Source: Pseudogracilibacillus sp037072025
Lineage (GTDB): Bacteria > Bacillota > Bacilli > Bacillales > Amphibacillaceae
Length of the DNA stretch: 64,000 bases
Direction: 5' to 3'
Assembly (NCBI RefSeq): GCF_037072025.1
Contig: NZ_JAXHDD010000006.1
Coordinates: forward strand, 1 to 64,000
Shown one piece after another: positions 17,839 to 27,074 of this stretch. The position numbers were made by a program, and so were the translations under genes. Each line of letters opens with the position of its first letter. Position 1 is the first letter of the stretch. The notes under the pieces were generated by a model that was given only the letters and a program-made list of their open reading frames with translations, searched no databases and had not been told where the DNA came from.

Positions 17839-19638
17839 ATGTTTACAGAGATTCCTGAAAAAATAATAGAGAATATTCGTAATGCAAATGACATAGTTGA
17901 GGTAATTGAAGAGTATGTTCAATTAAAGAAACAAGGTAGAAATTACTTTGGATTGTGTCCTTTTCATAATGAGAATTCGCCATCATTTTCTGTAACAAAA
18001 GAAAAACAGATATTTCATTGTTTTGGTTGCGGTAAAGGTGGAAATGTTATCACATTTCTTATGGAAATAGAAACATTGACCTTTATGGAAGCTATTCAGT
18101 TGCTTGCTGATCGTTCAAGTATAACATTACCCGAAATCAATACAAAACAAACATCTATATCAGAAGAAGATCAGCAATTATTATCCGCTTATGATTGGTT
18201 ATCTAAGTTTTATCATCATCTGCTTCGTTATGCAGAGGATGGTAAAAAAGGTTTAGATTATTTTAAGAATAGAAGGTTGAATGAAAATACGATTGAACAA
18301 TTCCAACTTGGATATGCTCCAATAAATAGTGATTTTACAGTTAAATTTTTGGAGAATAAAGGCTTTCATCATCAATTACTAATTAAGGCAGGACTTTTAA
18401 CACCAAGAGATGATAATTTTATCGATCCATTTCGTGGCAGGGTAATTTTTCCTATCGCTAATCATTTAGGACGTACTGTTGGCTTTGGTGCACGTACTCT
18501 TCAAGAACAAGGTCCTAAATATTTAAATAGTCCTGAACACGCCTTATTTCAGAAAGGTAAGTTACTATATAATTTTCATTTAGCAAAAAATCATATACGG
18601 AAACAAAATAAAGTTATTCTCTTTGAAGGCTACATGGATGTCATCGCAGCATATCAATCAGGGATAAAAAATGTTGTCGCTACTTTAGGGACGGCTTTAA
18701 CGGAGCACCAGGCTAAATTATTACACAGATATGTAGATACCGTGATTATTTGCTATGATGCTGATACTGCAGGATTACATGCTAGTTATCAAGCAGCGAA
18801 TTTATTAAGACGAATTGGCTGTGATGTAAAGATTGCTGAAGTAAAGAATGAAATGGATCCTGATGAGTATATAAATACGCATGGTGGTGCACAATTTACG
18901 AAACAGGTAATTGAGCCTAGTCATACTTATTTCAAGTTTTTCATGAAGTATAAAAGAAATGATTATAATTTGTCAGTTGATAGTGAACGAATAGCTTATA
19001 TTGAAGAGATTGTTAAACAGTTGGCTACGATTGAAAGTCCAATTGAGCGAGAATATTATGTACATGATATAGCGAAAGAGTTTAATTTATCGAGTGAAAT
19101 TATTCAATATGATATTGAGCAACATAAAAAGAAAAATAATTCTTTTTATAGGGATAACTCAAATAGTAATAGTAATACTAATACAAAACCATATAATTAT
19201 AATAAAGTCAATATGCAACCAGCTTATATAAATGCTGAAAGAAAATTGCTTGCTTTGATGATAAAGGATTCTTCAATATTGGAAAAAGTACAACAAAAAA
19301 TTGGGGTTGGATTTAATTTAGATGAACATAAAGTGATTTTAACTCACTTATATGCGCATTATGAGGAGAAAAACGACGTAAATGTTAGTGAGTTAATTGA
19401 TAAGTTAGATGATCACCTCAAACAAATAATCACTGAAATTATCTTTATACCTATAAGTGAAACAATTTCAGAACAAGTAGTAAATGATTATATAAATCAA
19501 ATCCAATTGGAGGCTACTGACATAACGTACCTTCGCTCACTAAAAGAAAAGCAAAAGCAAGAGAAAGACCCTTTTTCAGCCGCAAAAATCGGATTGGAAA
19601 TTATTGAAATTGAGAAACAGCTAAAGAATATGAAATAA
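17839..19638 (+). CDS. dnaG: DNA primase DnaG
   Basis: The protein of about 599 residues has a CHC2 zinc-binding domain (CPFHNENSPSFSV then FHCFGCGKGG), a TOPRIM catalytic core (LFEGYMDVIAAYQSG, then CYDADTAG) and a C-terminal helicase-binding region from about residue 450. It makes RNA primers for the replisome. Several in-frame starts (TTG 17827, GTG 17830, GTG 17833, ATG 17839) overlap a GGTGGTGG tract; I use the ATG because the tract then acts as its ribosome binding site. sigA follows 27 bases later. Confidence 0.96.
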   Translation: MFTEIPEKIIENIRNANDIVEVIEEYVQLKKQGRNYFGLCPFHNENSPSFSVTKEKQIFHCFGCGKGGNVITFLMEIETLTFMEAIQLLADRSSITLPEINTKQTSISEEDQQLLSAYDWLSKFYHHLLRYAEDGKKGLDYFKNRRLNENTIEQFQLGYAPINSDFTVKFLENKGFHHQLLIKAGLLTPRDDNFIDPFRGRVIFPIANHLGRTVGFGARTLQEQGPKYLNSPEHALFQKGKLLYNFHLAKNHIRKQNKVILFEGYMDVIAAYQSGIKNVVATLGTALTEHQAKLLHRYVDTVIICYDADTAGLHASYQAANLLRRIGCDVKIAEVKNEMDPDEYINTHGGAQFTKQVIEPSHTYFKFFMKYKRNDYNLSVDSERIAYIEEIVKQLATIESPIEREYYVHDIAKEFNLSSEIIQYDIEQHKKKNNSFYRDNSNSNSNTNTKPYNYNKVNMQPAYINAERKLLALMIKDSSILEKVQQKIGVGFNLDEHKVILTHLYAHYEEKNDVNVSELIDKLDDHLKQIITEIIFIPISETISEQVVNDYINQIQLEATDITYLRSLKEKQKQEKDPFSAAKIGLEIIEIEKQLKNMK

Positions 19639-19665
19639 GATTTTATTAAGGAGGGATGGGGACTC

Positions 19666-20778
19666 ATGACTGAAAACAAATCTTCTCAAACAATGGAAAA
19701 TGATTTAACTTTAGAACAAGTAAAAGAAGAGCTATTAGAAATTGGGAAAAAAAATGGCGTTCTTGTATATGAGGAAGTAGCGGATCGCTTATCGACCTTT
19801 GAAATTGAACCAGAACAAATTGATGAATTTTATGAGTACCTAGAGGAACAAGGTGTTGAAGTAATAGGCGATGCCGAAGATGAGGAAGCATTAAAAGAGG
19901 ATCTAACAGATGAAGAAAATTTGAGAGATTTAAGTGTTCCACTCGGTATAAAAATTAATGACCCTGTTCGGATGTATTTGAAGGAAATTGGTAGAGTAGA
20001 TCTTCTGACTGCTGAGGAAGAAGTTAATCTAGCTAAACGTATCAAAGAAGGGGATGAAGAAGCAAGTCGAGCACTTGCTGAAGCGAACTTACGACTTGTT
20101 GTAAGTATTGCAAAACGATATGTAGGAAGAGGTATGCTATTTCTTGATTTAATTCAAGAAGGGAATATGGGGCTCATTAAAGCGGTCGAAAAATTTGACC
20201 ATGAAAAAGGATTTAAATTTAGTACGTACGCAACTTGGTGGATCCGCCAAGCAATTACTCGTGCAATTGCCGATCAGGCAAGAACAATCAGAATTCCAGT
20301 TCATATGGTGGAGACGATAAATAAATTAATCCGAGTACAACGACAGTTGTTACAAGATCTTGGACGGGAACCGACACCTGAAGAAATTGGGAAAGAAATG
20401 GATTTATCACCTGCAAAAGTGCGTGATATTCAAAAAATTGCCCAAGAACCAGTTTCATTGGAAACACCAATTGGAGAAGAAGACGATTCTCATCTAGGTG
20501 ATTTCATAGAGGACCAAGAAGCAGTTTCTCCTTCAGATCATGCGGCATACGAACTGTTAAAAGAACAATTAGAAGATGTTCTTGATACGTTAACTGATCG
20601 TGAAGAAAATGTGTTAAGATTGCGTTTTGGTTTAGACGATGGCAGAACTAGAACTCTAGAAGAGGTAGGAAAGGTTTTCGGAGTAACGAGAGAAAGAATC
20701 CGTCAAATTGAAGCAAAAGCATTACGTAAATTAAGACATCCGAGCAGAAGTAAACAACTAAAAGACTTTTTAGAATAA
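19666..20778 (+). CDS. sigA: RNA polymerase housekeeping sigma factor SigA
   Basis: The 370-residue sigma-70 protein has region 1.1, the region 2 core (DLIQEGNMGLIKAVEKFD, then FSTYATWWIRQAI) and a region 4.2 helix-turn-helix (GVTRERIRQIEAKALRKL). AAGGAGGG precedes the ATG. The dnaG-sigA pairing is the classic macromolecular synthesis arrangement of Bacillus. Confidence 0.98.
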   Translation: MTENKSSQTMENDLTLEQVKEELLEIGKKNGVLVYEEVADRLSTFEIEPEQIDEFYEYLEEQGVEVIGDAEDEEALKEDLTDEENLRDLSVPLGIKINDPVRMYLKEIGRVDLLTAEEEVNLAKRIKEGDEEASRALAEANLRLVVSIAKRYVGRGMLFLDLIQEGNMGLIKAVEKFDHEKGFKFSTYATWWIRQAITRAIADQARTIRIPVHMVETINKLIRVQRQLLQDLGREPTPEEIGKEMDLSPAKVRDIQKIAQEPVSLETPIGEEDDSHLGDFIEDQEAVSPSDHAAYELLKEQLEDVLDTLTDREENVLRLRFGLDDGRTRTLEEVGKVFGVTRERIRQIEAKALRKLRHPSRSKQLKDFLE

Positions 20779-20806
20779 TTTCATAATGATTTCATTATGA
20801 AATTGT
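20777..20806 (+). terminator. hairpin overlapping the sigA stop codon
   Basis: AATTTCATAATGA pairs with TCATTATGAAATT, starting within the sigA stop codon. The stem is AT-rich and followed by TGTTT, so it is a likely but modest terminator. Confidence 0.55.
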
Positions 20807-20950
20807 TTACATATTTTTTACAAATTCTAATCCTTAAATACGTAACGTATGTATTATTACTTTAAACTAAAAGGAAATTCGAGTAGAATAAGGATAGTCT
20901 TTATTTCTATTTGGAGTACATAACACAATTACATAAGGAGGAAGTACGTC

Positions 20951-21319
20951 ATGAAAAGAAATATTCTCCCATTTGGAATTATAGCTATCGTAGGTATTTT
21001 TATATCGATTATCGTATTCTACGTTGGTGTGCATCAACGTGATGATATTCGACTAGCTGAAGAAAATGGCGGAGAACCAGTTGAAGAACAGGGAGAAGTG
21101 GCAACAGATCCTGAAGAGATCTTTTCAAGTTCTTGTGCAAGCTGTCATGGACAAGACCTATCAGGAGGAGCTGGACCAGATTTAACTTCAGTAGGTAGTA
21201 GTCTTTCTGCAGAAGATATTCATAATATTATCATGAATGGTCAAGGAGCTATGCCTGGTGGCTTAGTAGGAAATGAAGAAGCCGATGTTTTAGCTGAATG
21301 GCTCAGTGAAATGAAATAA
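20951..21319 (+). CDS. cccA: membrane-anchored cytochrome c (c550 type)
   Basis: The 122-residue protein has an uncleaved N-terminal membrane anchor (about residues 6-26), an acidic Glu-rich linker and a c-type domain with the heme motif CASCH near residues 62-66 and a Met ligand in GAMPG. It matches cytochrome c550 (CccA), which lies just downstream of sigA in B. subtilis and carries electrons at the outer membrane face. AGGAGG is well placed. It has its own terminator. Confidence 0.92.
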   Translation: MKRNILPFGIIAIVGIFISIIVFYVGVHQRDDIRLAEENGGEPVEEQGEVATDPEEIFSSSCASCHGQDLSGGAGPDLTSVGSSLSAEDIHNIIMNGQGAMPGGLVGNEEADVLAEWLSEMK

Positions 21320-21336
21320 AATAGTTAGAGTACGGT

Positions 21337-21367
21337 AAGCTTTCTGTTTAAACAGAAAGCTTTTCTC
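21337..21367 (+). terminator. rho-independent terminator after cccA
   Basis: A perfect 26-base palindrome (arms AAGCTTTCTGTTT / AAACAGAAAGCTT) is followed by TTCT, 18 bases after the cccA stop. Confidence 0.8.
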
Positions 21368-21436
21368 GATTTATAGCCATATAAACTAACTTGGATATGA
21401 GTTTGTTTTTTCTAAATTTTAATATAGGTGAATGAT

Positions 21437-22150
21437 ATGAAGACAGAAATAAAATTATCAAAAAGATTAAAAATGGTCGCCTCTTATTTATCTAAAGGAA
21501 CTTTTTTTGCAGATATAGGTTCGGATCATGCATACTTACCATGTTATATATGTTTAAAAGACGAAAAATCCCGTGCTATTGCAGGTGAAGTTAGAAAAGG
21601 ACCATATAAAAGAGCACTTGAAACTGTAGAAGCTTATCAATTAACGAATAAAATTGAAGTACGTCTTGGAAATGGCCTAGATATAATTAATTATAACGAT
21701 GGCGTAAAAGAATTGGTAGTAGCTGGTATGGGTGGGAGTCTTATTACGCAAATTATTGAATCTGGTAAAGAAAAATTAATAACGATGAATCGTCTAATTT
21801 TACAGCCAAACAACGCAGCACATCTTATTCGTAAATTATTACTAGATCTTGGTTATTCGTTAACGCATGAAGAGATTTTAGAAGAAAATAATCATATTTA
21901 TGAGATTATAGTTGCAGATAAAATTAATAATGAACGATCTCAATGGAATCCCACCGAAATGGAAAAGCAGTTATTATTCGGTCCTATTTTAATGAAAGAG
22001 AATTCACCTGTATTTTTCAAAAAGTGGAAAATGGAGAAACAAAAATTGATAAAAGTTATTCATCAGATGAATAATGCTAAAAATATTGATTATGAAAAGC
22101 TTGCACAGTATGAAACCCAATTAAAGTGGATGGAGGAGATTTTATCATGA
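21437..22150 (+). CDS. trmK: tRNA (adenine(22)-N1)-methyltransferase TrmK
   Basis: The protein of about 237 residues is a Rossmann-fold SAM-dependent methyltransferase with FADIGSDHAYLP (SAM loop) and the catalytic-region motif VVAGMGGSLI. TrmK (YqfN) methylates A22 of tRNA-Ser and other tRNAs. ATG 21437 with AGGTGA upstream is preferred to a GTG nine bases earlier. It overlaps the next gene by four bases (ATGA), as in B. subtilis yqfN-yqfO. Confidence 0.93.
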   Translation: MKTEIKLSKRLKMVASYLSKGTFFADIGSDHAYLPCYICLKDEKSRAIAGEVRKGPYKRALETVEAYQLTNKIEVRLGNGLDIINYNDGVKELVVAGMGGSLITQIIESGKEKLITMNRLILQPNNAAHLIRKLLLDLGYSLTHEEILEENNHIYEIIVADKINNERSQWNPTEMEKQLLFGPILMKENSPVFFKKWKMEKQKLIKVIHQMNNAKNIDYEKLAQYETQLKWMEEILS

Positions 22151-23253
22151 ATAATGTTACGCATGGAAATGTCTTTAAGGCACTTGAAGAATGGGCACCG
22201 AAACAGTTTGCATATGATTGGGATAATGTTGGTCTACAAGTCGGTTCTTATACGGATGAAACGAAAAAGATATTAGTTACACTTGATGTATTAGAATCAG
22301 TTGTAGACGAAGCAATAGCAAATGAAACAAATTTGATTATTGCTCATCATCCGTTACTATTTAAAGCCTTAAAAAATATTGATTTTCAATCAGTAAAAGG
22401 GAAAATAATAAAAAAAATTATTAAACATGATATCACCGTCTATGCTGCACACACAAACCTCGATATAGCGAATGGAGGAATAAATGATTTATTGTGTGAA
22501 GCGTTAGACCTTGTTTCAACCAAACCATTAGTTGATAAACAAACAGAAAAGATCTTAAAACTAGTTGTGTTTGTTCCTGTTACACATGCTGAAATAGTAC
22601 GTGAGGCTCTCGGAAATGCAGGAGCTGGTCATATTGGCGAATATAGCCACTGTACTTTCCAGTCGGAAGGCCTGGGTACTTTTAAGCCATTAGAAGGGAC
22701 AAACCCATATATTGGAAAGGAAAATGAATTAGAAAAGGTAGAAGAATGTAAAATTGAAACAGTAGTAAAAGAATCTAATTTGAATCATGTTATAACCGTA
22801 ATGAAAAAGGCACACCCTTATGAAGAAGTTGCTTATGATTTATATCCTCTAGAACTTGCCGGTGATTCATTTGGTCTTGGAAGAATCGGTTCATTTGAAG
22901 AGCCGATGACTTTGCAGTCTCTATGTAACAAAGTGAAAAAAGCATATCAAGTAAATTACCTTCGAGTAACAGGTGATTTGGATCAACAAATAAAGAAAAT
23001 TGCTATAATTGGAGGTAGTGGTGAGAAATACATTTATCAAGCTAAAAGAATGGGTGCAGATGCGTTTATTACAGGGGATGTAACCTTTCACCTAGCACAA
23101 GATGCTAAAGAGTTAGGGCTTGCTATTATCGATCCTGGGCATTATATTGAACAAATTATGAAAAAAGCGACGAAAAAATATTTAATGAAAAAGTTTTCAA
23201 CTATACAAATTTTTGAATCAAAAATTGATACAGATCCATTTCAATTTGTGTAA
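22147..23253 (+). CDS. yqfO: Nif3-like dinuclear metal centre protein YqfO
   Basis: The protein of about 368 residues has Nif3/DUF34 motifs IIAHHPLLF and AAHTNLD in the N-terminal half, an inserted CutA/PII-like domain (about 128-230) typical of Bacillus YqfO, and C-terminal metal-binding residues in FITGDVTFH and IIDPGHYIEQ. The family binds two metal ions; the substrate is not settled. ATG 22147 follows GGAGGAG and overlaps the trmK stop. Confidence 0.94.
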   Translation: MNNVTHGNVFKALEEWAPKQFAYDWDNVGLQVGSYTDETKKILVTLDVLESVVDEAIANETNLIIAHHPLLFKALKNIDFQSVKGKIIKKIIKHDITVYAAHTNLDIANGGINDLLCEALDLVSTKPLVDKQTEKILKLVVFVPVTHAEIVREALGNAGAGHIGEYSHCTFQSEGLGTFKPLEGTNPYIGKENELEKVEECKIETVVKESNLNHVITVMKKAHPYEEVAYDLYPLELAGDSFGLGRIGSFEEPMTLQSLCNKVKKAYQVNYLRVTGDLDQQIKKIAIIGGSGEKYIYQAKRMGADAFITGDVTFHLAQDAKELGLAIIDPGHYIEQIMKKATKKYLMKKFSTIQIFESKIDTDPFQFV

Positions 23254-23274
23254 TTGAAAGGAGTCCAATATATA

Positions 23275-24591
23275 ATGAATGAAACTTTCGAACAATTAGG
23301 ACTAAATAATACAATGTTACAAGTAGTGGATAAATTATATTTTAAAAAGCCTACAAATATTCAAGTTCAGTCAATCCCTTCAATTTTACAAGGTAAAAGT
23401 ATTATTGGTGAATCGCAAACAGGATCAGGGAAAACACATGCTTACTTATTACCTTTATTAAATCAAATTGATGAGTCTAAAGAAGAGGTACAACTTGTTA
23501 TCACTGCACCAACACGTGAATTATCGATGCAAATTTTTGAAGAAATAAAGACAATTACGGAATTAGCACAAAAAGAACAAAATTGGATCACTCGTCTAAT
23601 CGTTGGAGGAGCAGACCGACAACGAATGATAAAGCAATTAGAAAGAAAACCTCATATTGTTGTTGGTACCCCGGGAAGAATTTTAGATATGGTTAATGAA
23701 GGAGTACTCTCTATTTATTCAGCAACTTCTTTTGTTATTGATGAAGCTGACTTAATGTTAGACTTCCGTTTTATTGATATAATAGATGAGTTGTTGGTAC
23801 GTAGTAAAAAAGAGGTACAAATCCTCGTGTTTTCAGCAACTATCCCAAAACAGTTAAAACCGTTTTTAAATAAATATCTTGCACAACCTGTCCATATTAA
23901 AATTAAAAATGGACTTACACCAGATCAAATGGAACATCGACTAATTGAAATAAAGCATCAAGATGTTGTTCAAAAAATAATGGATATAACAGAAATCATT
24001 CAACCGTATGTAGCCATTCTTTTTACGAATAGTAAAGAATCTGCAGATGACCTTGGGAATCAATTAGCGGAGAAAGGTTTAAACGTAGGTGTTTTACACG
24101 GGGGTTTAACAAGTCGTGAACGAAAAAGAATGGTCAAAGCAATTTTAGACCTTCGTTATCAATATATAGTGGCCACAGATTTAGCTTCAAGAGGTATCGA
24201 TATAAAAGGAGCTAGCCATGTCATTAATGTTGAACTTCCTAAAGAGTTAGATTTTTATATCCATCGAGTAGGAAGAACAGCTAGGGCTGGTCTAGCCGGT
24301 ACAGCAATTAGTTTTTTCAGAGAAGAAGATACTGCTCTAATTGAGGAATTAGAGAAAAAAGGAATTCATTTTGTATTTAGCGATATAAAAAATGGTGAAT
24401 GGGTAGATGCGAAAAGATTTAATAAACGGGAATTACGAAAAAATATCGCTACTAAATTAGATCAAGAAGCATGGAAACAAGTTAAGAAACCGACTAAAGT
24501 AAAACCAGGTTATAAGAAAAAAATGAAGAAACAGCAGGAAAGAATTAAAAGTCGCCTAAAGAGAGAAAAACGTAACAATAATAGAAAATAA
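23275..24591 (+). CDS. cshB: DEAD-box RNA helicase CshB
   Basis: The 438-residue helicase has the Q motif, Walker A SQTGSGKTHAYLLP, DEAD (VIDEADLMLD), SAT (VFSATIP) and motif VI HRVGRTARAG, then a short basic tail rich in Lys/Arg that binds RNA. CshB (YqfR) acts in cold adaptation and ribosome or mRNA metabolism. ATG 23275 with AAAGGAG upstream is preferred over the TTG at 23254. It is closely followed by nfo. Confidence 0.94.
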   Translation: MNETFEQLGLNNTMLQVVDKLYFKKPTNIQVQSIPSILQGKSIIGESQTGSGKTHAYLLPLLNQIDESKEEVQLVITAPTRELSMQIFEEIKTITELAQKEQNWITRLIVGGADRQRMIKQLERKPHIVVGTPGRILDMVNEGVLSIYSATSFVIDEADLMLDFRFIDIIDELLVRSKKEVQILVFSATIPKQLKPFLNKYLAQPVHIKIKNGLTPDQMEHRLIEIKHQDVVQKIMDITEIIQPYVAILFTNSKESADDLGNQLAEKGLNVGVLHGGLTSRERKRMVKAILDLRYQYIVATDLASRGIDIKGASHVINVELPKELDFYIHRVGRTARAGLAGTAISFFREEDTALIEELEKKGIHFVFSDIKNGEWVDAKRFNKRELRKNIATKLDQEAWKQVKKPTKVKPGYKKKMKKQQERIKSRLKREKRNNNRK

Positions 24592-24603
24592 TGGGGTGGA
24601 ATA

Positions 24604-25494
24604 ATGGTTAAGTTAGGATCACATGTATCAATGAGTGGGAAAAAAATGTTATTAGGTTCAAGTGAAGAAGCAACTTCTTATGGAGCAAACACATTAATGA
24701 TTTATACTGGTGCACCACAAAATACGAGAAGAAAACCAATTGAAGAATTAAATATCGATGCTGGGATTGAACATATGAAAGAAAATGGAATAAGTGATAT
24801 TGTTGTACATGCCCCTTATATTATCAATATTGCTAACACAATTAAGCCAGCAACTTTTGAATTAGGGGTCTCTTTTTTACAAAGCGAGATTGAACGTACA
24901 GAAGCCATTGGAGCAAAACAAATTGTATTACATCCTGGTGCGCATGTCGGAGCTGGTGCTGATGAAGGGATTAAAAAAATAATTGAAGGTTTAAATGAGG
25001 TCATTACGAAAGACCAAACCGTACAGATTGCCCTTGAGACGATGGCAGGTAAGGGAACTGAAATTGGAAGAAGTTTTGATGAAATAGCGAAAATAATTGA
25101 TGGCGTAACACATAACGAAAAATTAAGTGTCTGCTTTGATACTTGTCACGTACATGATGCAGGATATCATGTCGCTGCTGGGTTTGATGACGTCTTAAAT
25201 GATTTTGATAAAATCGTTGGTGTAGATAGAATTAAAGTTGTCCATGTGAATGATAGCAAAAATGAGCGTGGTGCCGGGAAAGACCGTCATGAAAATATTG
25301 GTTTTGGACATATTGGTTTTAAAGCACTTCACTACGTTATTTTTCACGAAGAATTCGAAAAAATACCTAAAATTCTAGAAACACCTTATGTGGGTGAAGA
25401 TAAGAAAAACAAACGACCTCCATATAAATTTGAAATTGAAATGATCAAGGACGGATCATTTGATGAAAACTTGCTTCAAAAAATCATGGGCTAA
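24604..25494 (+). CDS. nfo: deoxyribonuclease IV (AP endonuclease Nfo)
   Basis: The 296-residue TIM-barrel enzyme has the three endonuclease IV signatures: ALETMAGKGTEIG, VCFDTCHVHDAGY and HVNDSKNERGAGKDRHENIG, with the zinc-binding His, Asp and Glu residues in place. It cuts 5' of abasic sites in base excision repair; in B. subtilis it protects spore DNA. The start lies 12 bases after cshB with GGGGTGG upstream. Confidence 0.96.
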   Translation: MVKLGSHVSMSGKKMLLGSSEEATSYGANTLMIYTGAPQNTRRKPIEELNIDAGIEHMKENGISDIVVHAPYIINIANTIKPATFELGVSFLQSEIERTEAIGAKQIVLHPGAHVGAGADEGIKKIIEGLNEVITKDQTVQIALETMAGKGTEIGRSFDEIAKIIDGVTHNEKLSVCFDTCHVHDAGYHVAAGFDDVLNDFDKIVGVDRIKVVHVNDSKNERGAGKDRHENIGFGHIGFKALHYVIFHEEFEKIPKILETPYVGEDKKNKRPPYKFEIEMIKDGSFDENLLQKIMG

Positions 25495-25570
25495 TTTGCA
25501 ATAAATAACATAAATGAAATAGTCTATAATCCATAAACTATACTTACCTTAAGAAAAGGGGGTAAGCCTT

Positions 25571-25921
25571 GTGGAAAATCAAAACTTAAACGAACCATCA
25601 AAGGAACAAGATCCAGTGAACCCAGTGGACGAGCATGTTTTTAAAGAAGAAACGTCTGCTGAATTTACCGAAGATACAATTAGAGATGATCGTGACCAAG
25701 CTAGAGATGAAAACAGAGATGAAGTAAATAATGTATATGGTTGGATCGCGATTGCTTTAAGTGCAATATCCTTCTTTTTTATTCCTATTCTTTTTGCAGG
25801 TGCAGGAATAATATTAGGATTTATTGCGAGAAACCGGGAAGCACAAATTTTAGGTAATACAGCGATAGTTATCGGTATCTTATCAATTATTACACGATTA
25901 TTTATCATGCCACTCATATAA
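25571..25921 (+). CDS. DUF4190-type small membrane protein
   Basis: The 116-residue protein has a charged, acidic N-terminal half (about 1-52) and two membrane helices (about 56-82 and 93-115) with the hairpin pattern YGWIAIALSAISFF...GIILGFIARN found in DUF4190 proteins. The GTG start has AAGGGGGT upstream. Function is unknown. It ends at a bidirectional terminator shared with the next, convergent gene. Confidence 0.75.
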   Translation: MENQNLNEPSKEQDPVNPVDEHVFKEETSAEFTEDTIRDDRDQARDENRDEVNNVYGWIAIALSAISFFFIPILFAGAGIILGFIARNREAQILGNTAIVIGILSIITRLFIMPLI

Positions 25922-25927
25922 TAAATT

Positions 25928-25960
25928 AAAAGGCTGAAGCTAAATTCTTCAGCCTTTTTT
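25928..25960. terminator. bidirectional terminator
   Basis: AAAAGGCTGAAG / CTTCAGCCTTTT with T tracts on both strands lies between two convergent genes. Confidence 0.85.
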
Positions 25961-26282
25961 AATAAGTTGGGAAATAATAATACATACCAGGAGTTAATTC
26001 AATTGTGGTAACTTCAGGATTTACTGAATTGAAATCATCTAATATATCTTCAATTTTGATTTGATTTAATTTTTCACCATTAAGCTCTTCTGAGACAGAC
26101 AATATAGTATCACCTGCTTCGACTTTGATTTTCACAACAGGTATATTTTTATTAATACCTTGATCATCCATTGTAGAAGATTCATTCGTTTTATTGTTAG
26201 TTCCTTTTTGAATATCATTATACAAACTGAGAATTAACAGTATAATACAAATATAAAGGCAAATTTTTTTAAAGGTAAACAT
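25959..26282 (-). CDS. membrane-anchored LysM domain protein
   Basis: The 107-residue protein has one N-terminal membrane segment (about 5-22), a short polar linker and a C-terminal LysM-like motif: VEAGDTILSVSEELNGE, then an Asn-Pro turn, ending LTPGMYYYFPTY. LysM domains bind peptidoglycan. The ATG at 26282 has AAGGTGG upstream on the minus strand; a GTG four codons earlier is less likely. It is a lone gene facing away from the NfeD gene. Confidence 0.75.
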   Translation of the reverse strand: MFTFKKICLYICIILLILSLYNDIQKGTNNKTNESSTMDDQGINKNIPVVKIKVEAGDTILSVSEELNGEKLNQIKIEDILDDFNSVNPEVTTIELTPGMYYYFPTY

Positions 26283-26326
26283 AGAATATACCACCTTAAA
26301 AAATTTTGAGTAGGGAGGAGTTTATA

Positions 26327-26959
26327 ATGGAAGCAATTATGTCTTCTGATTGGATTGGTTTGATTATTATTGGATTGGGAACATTATTCTTACTAGGTGA
26401 AATTCTCGTAAATATGCGCGGTGTTTTTGCCGTACTTGGAATAATCTTTACCGTATATTATTTTTATATGTTCCTGACAGAACCGACTACCATTGTTATT
26501 ATGCTTATTATTTATTTTGTTGGTCTATTACTAATTTTTATTGATGGAAAATTAATTAATGACGGCACGTTAGCGACACTTGGACTTGCAGGAATGATAC
26601 TATCTGTTGCTCTTACAGCCCCGAATTTCTTTGCAGGTCTGTATGCAGTAATAGGCGTAATTCTTGGAGGTGCGTTGTCTTTCACATTTCTGAAAGTATT
26701 TAAAAGAAGAAATATGTGGAGTAAAATTGCTTTAAAAGATCGGTTGACAAAAGAAGCAGGCTATTCTTCATTAAACGAGAACTATGTGCAATTAGTGGGC
26801 AAAACAGGTACTACATTAACTGATTTAAGACCAGTGGGAACGATTGCTATTGACGGAAAAGATTACAGTGCTATTTCAAACGCCCAATGGATAAAAAAGG
26901 GGACAGTGGTACAAGTTACGGAAGTAGATGGAACTCGAATTTTAGTGAAGGAAATCTAA
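26327..26959 (+). CDS. NfeD family membrane protein
   Basis: The 210-residue protein has four to five membrane helices in residues 5-130 and a C-terminal OB-fold of the NfeD type (GKTGTTLTDLRPVGTIAIDG, ending VVQVTEVDGTRILVKEI). NfeD proteins usually pair with a flotillin or stomatin-like partner in membrane domains; none is adjacent here. ATG 26327 follows GGGAGGAG. It is a short form without the N-terminal ClpP-like protease domain. Confidence 0.88.
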   Translation: MEAIMSSDWIGLIIIGLGTLFLLGEILVNMRGVFAVLGIIFTVYYFYMFLTEPTTIVIMLIIYFVGLLLIFIDGKLINDGTLATLGLAGMILSVALTAPNFFAGLYAVIGVILGGALSFTFLKVFKRRNMWSKIALKDRLTKEAGYSSLNENYVQLVGKTGTTLTDLRPVGTIAIDGKDYSAISNAQWIKKGTVVQVTEVDGTRILVKEI

Positions 26960-27074
26960 AAATATCAATGTAAATTTAATGTTAAATATCCGAATTACCC
27001 TTTACATCTATTAAATATTTCTTAATAATAGGACTGTATGTATAATTAATATGCCTCTCGGAGATGATTAACAA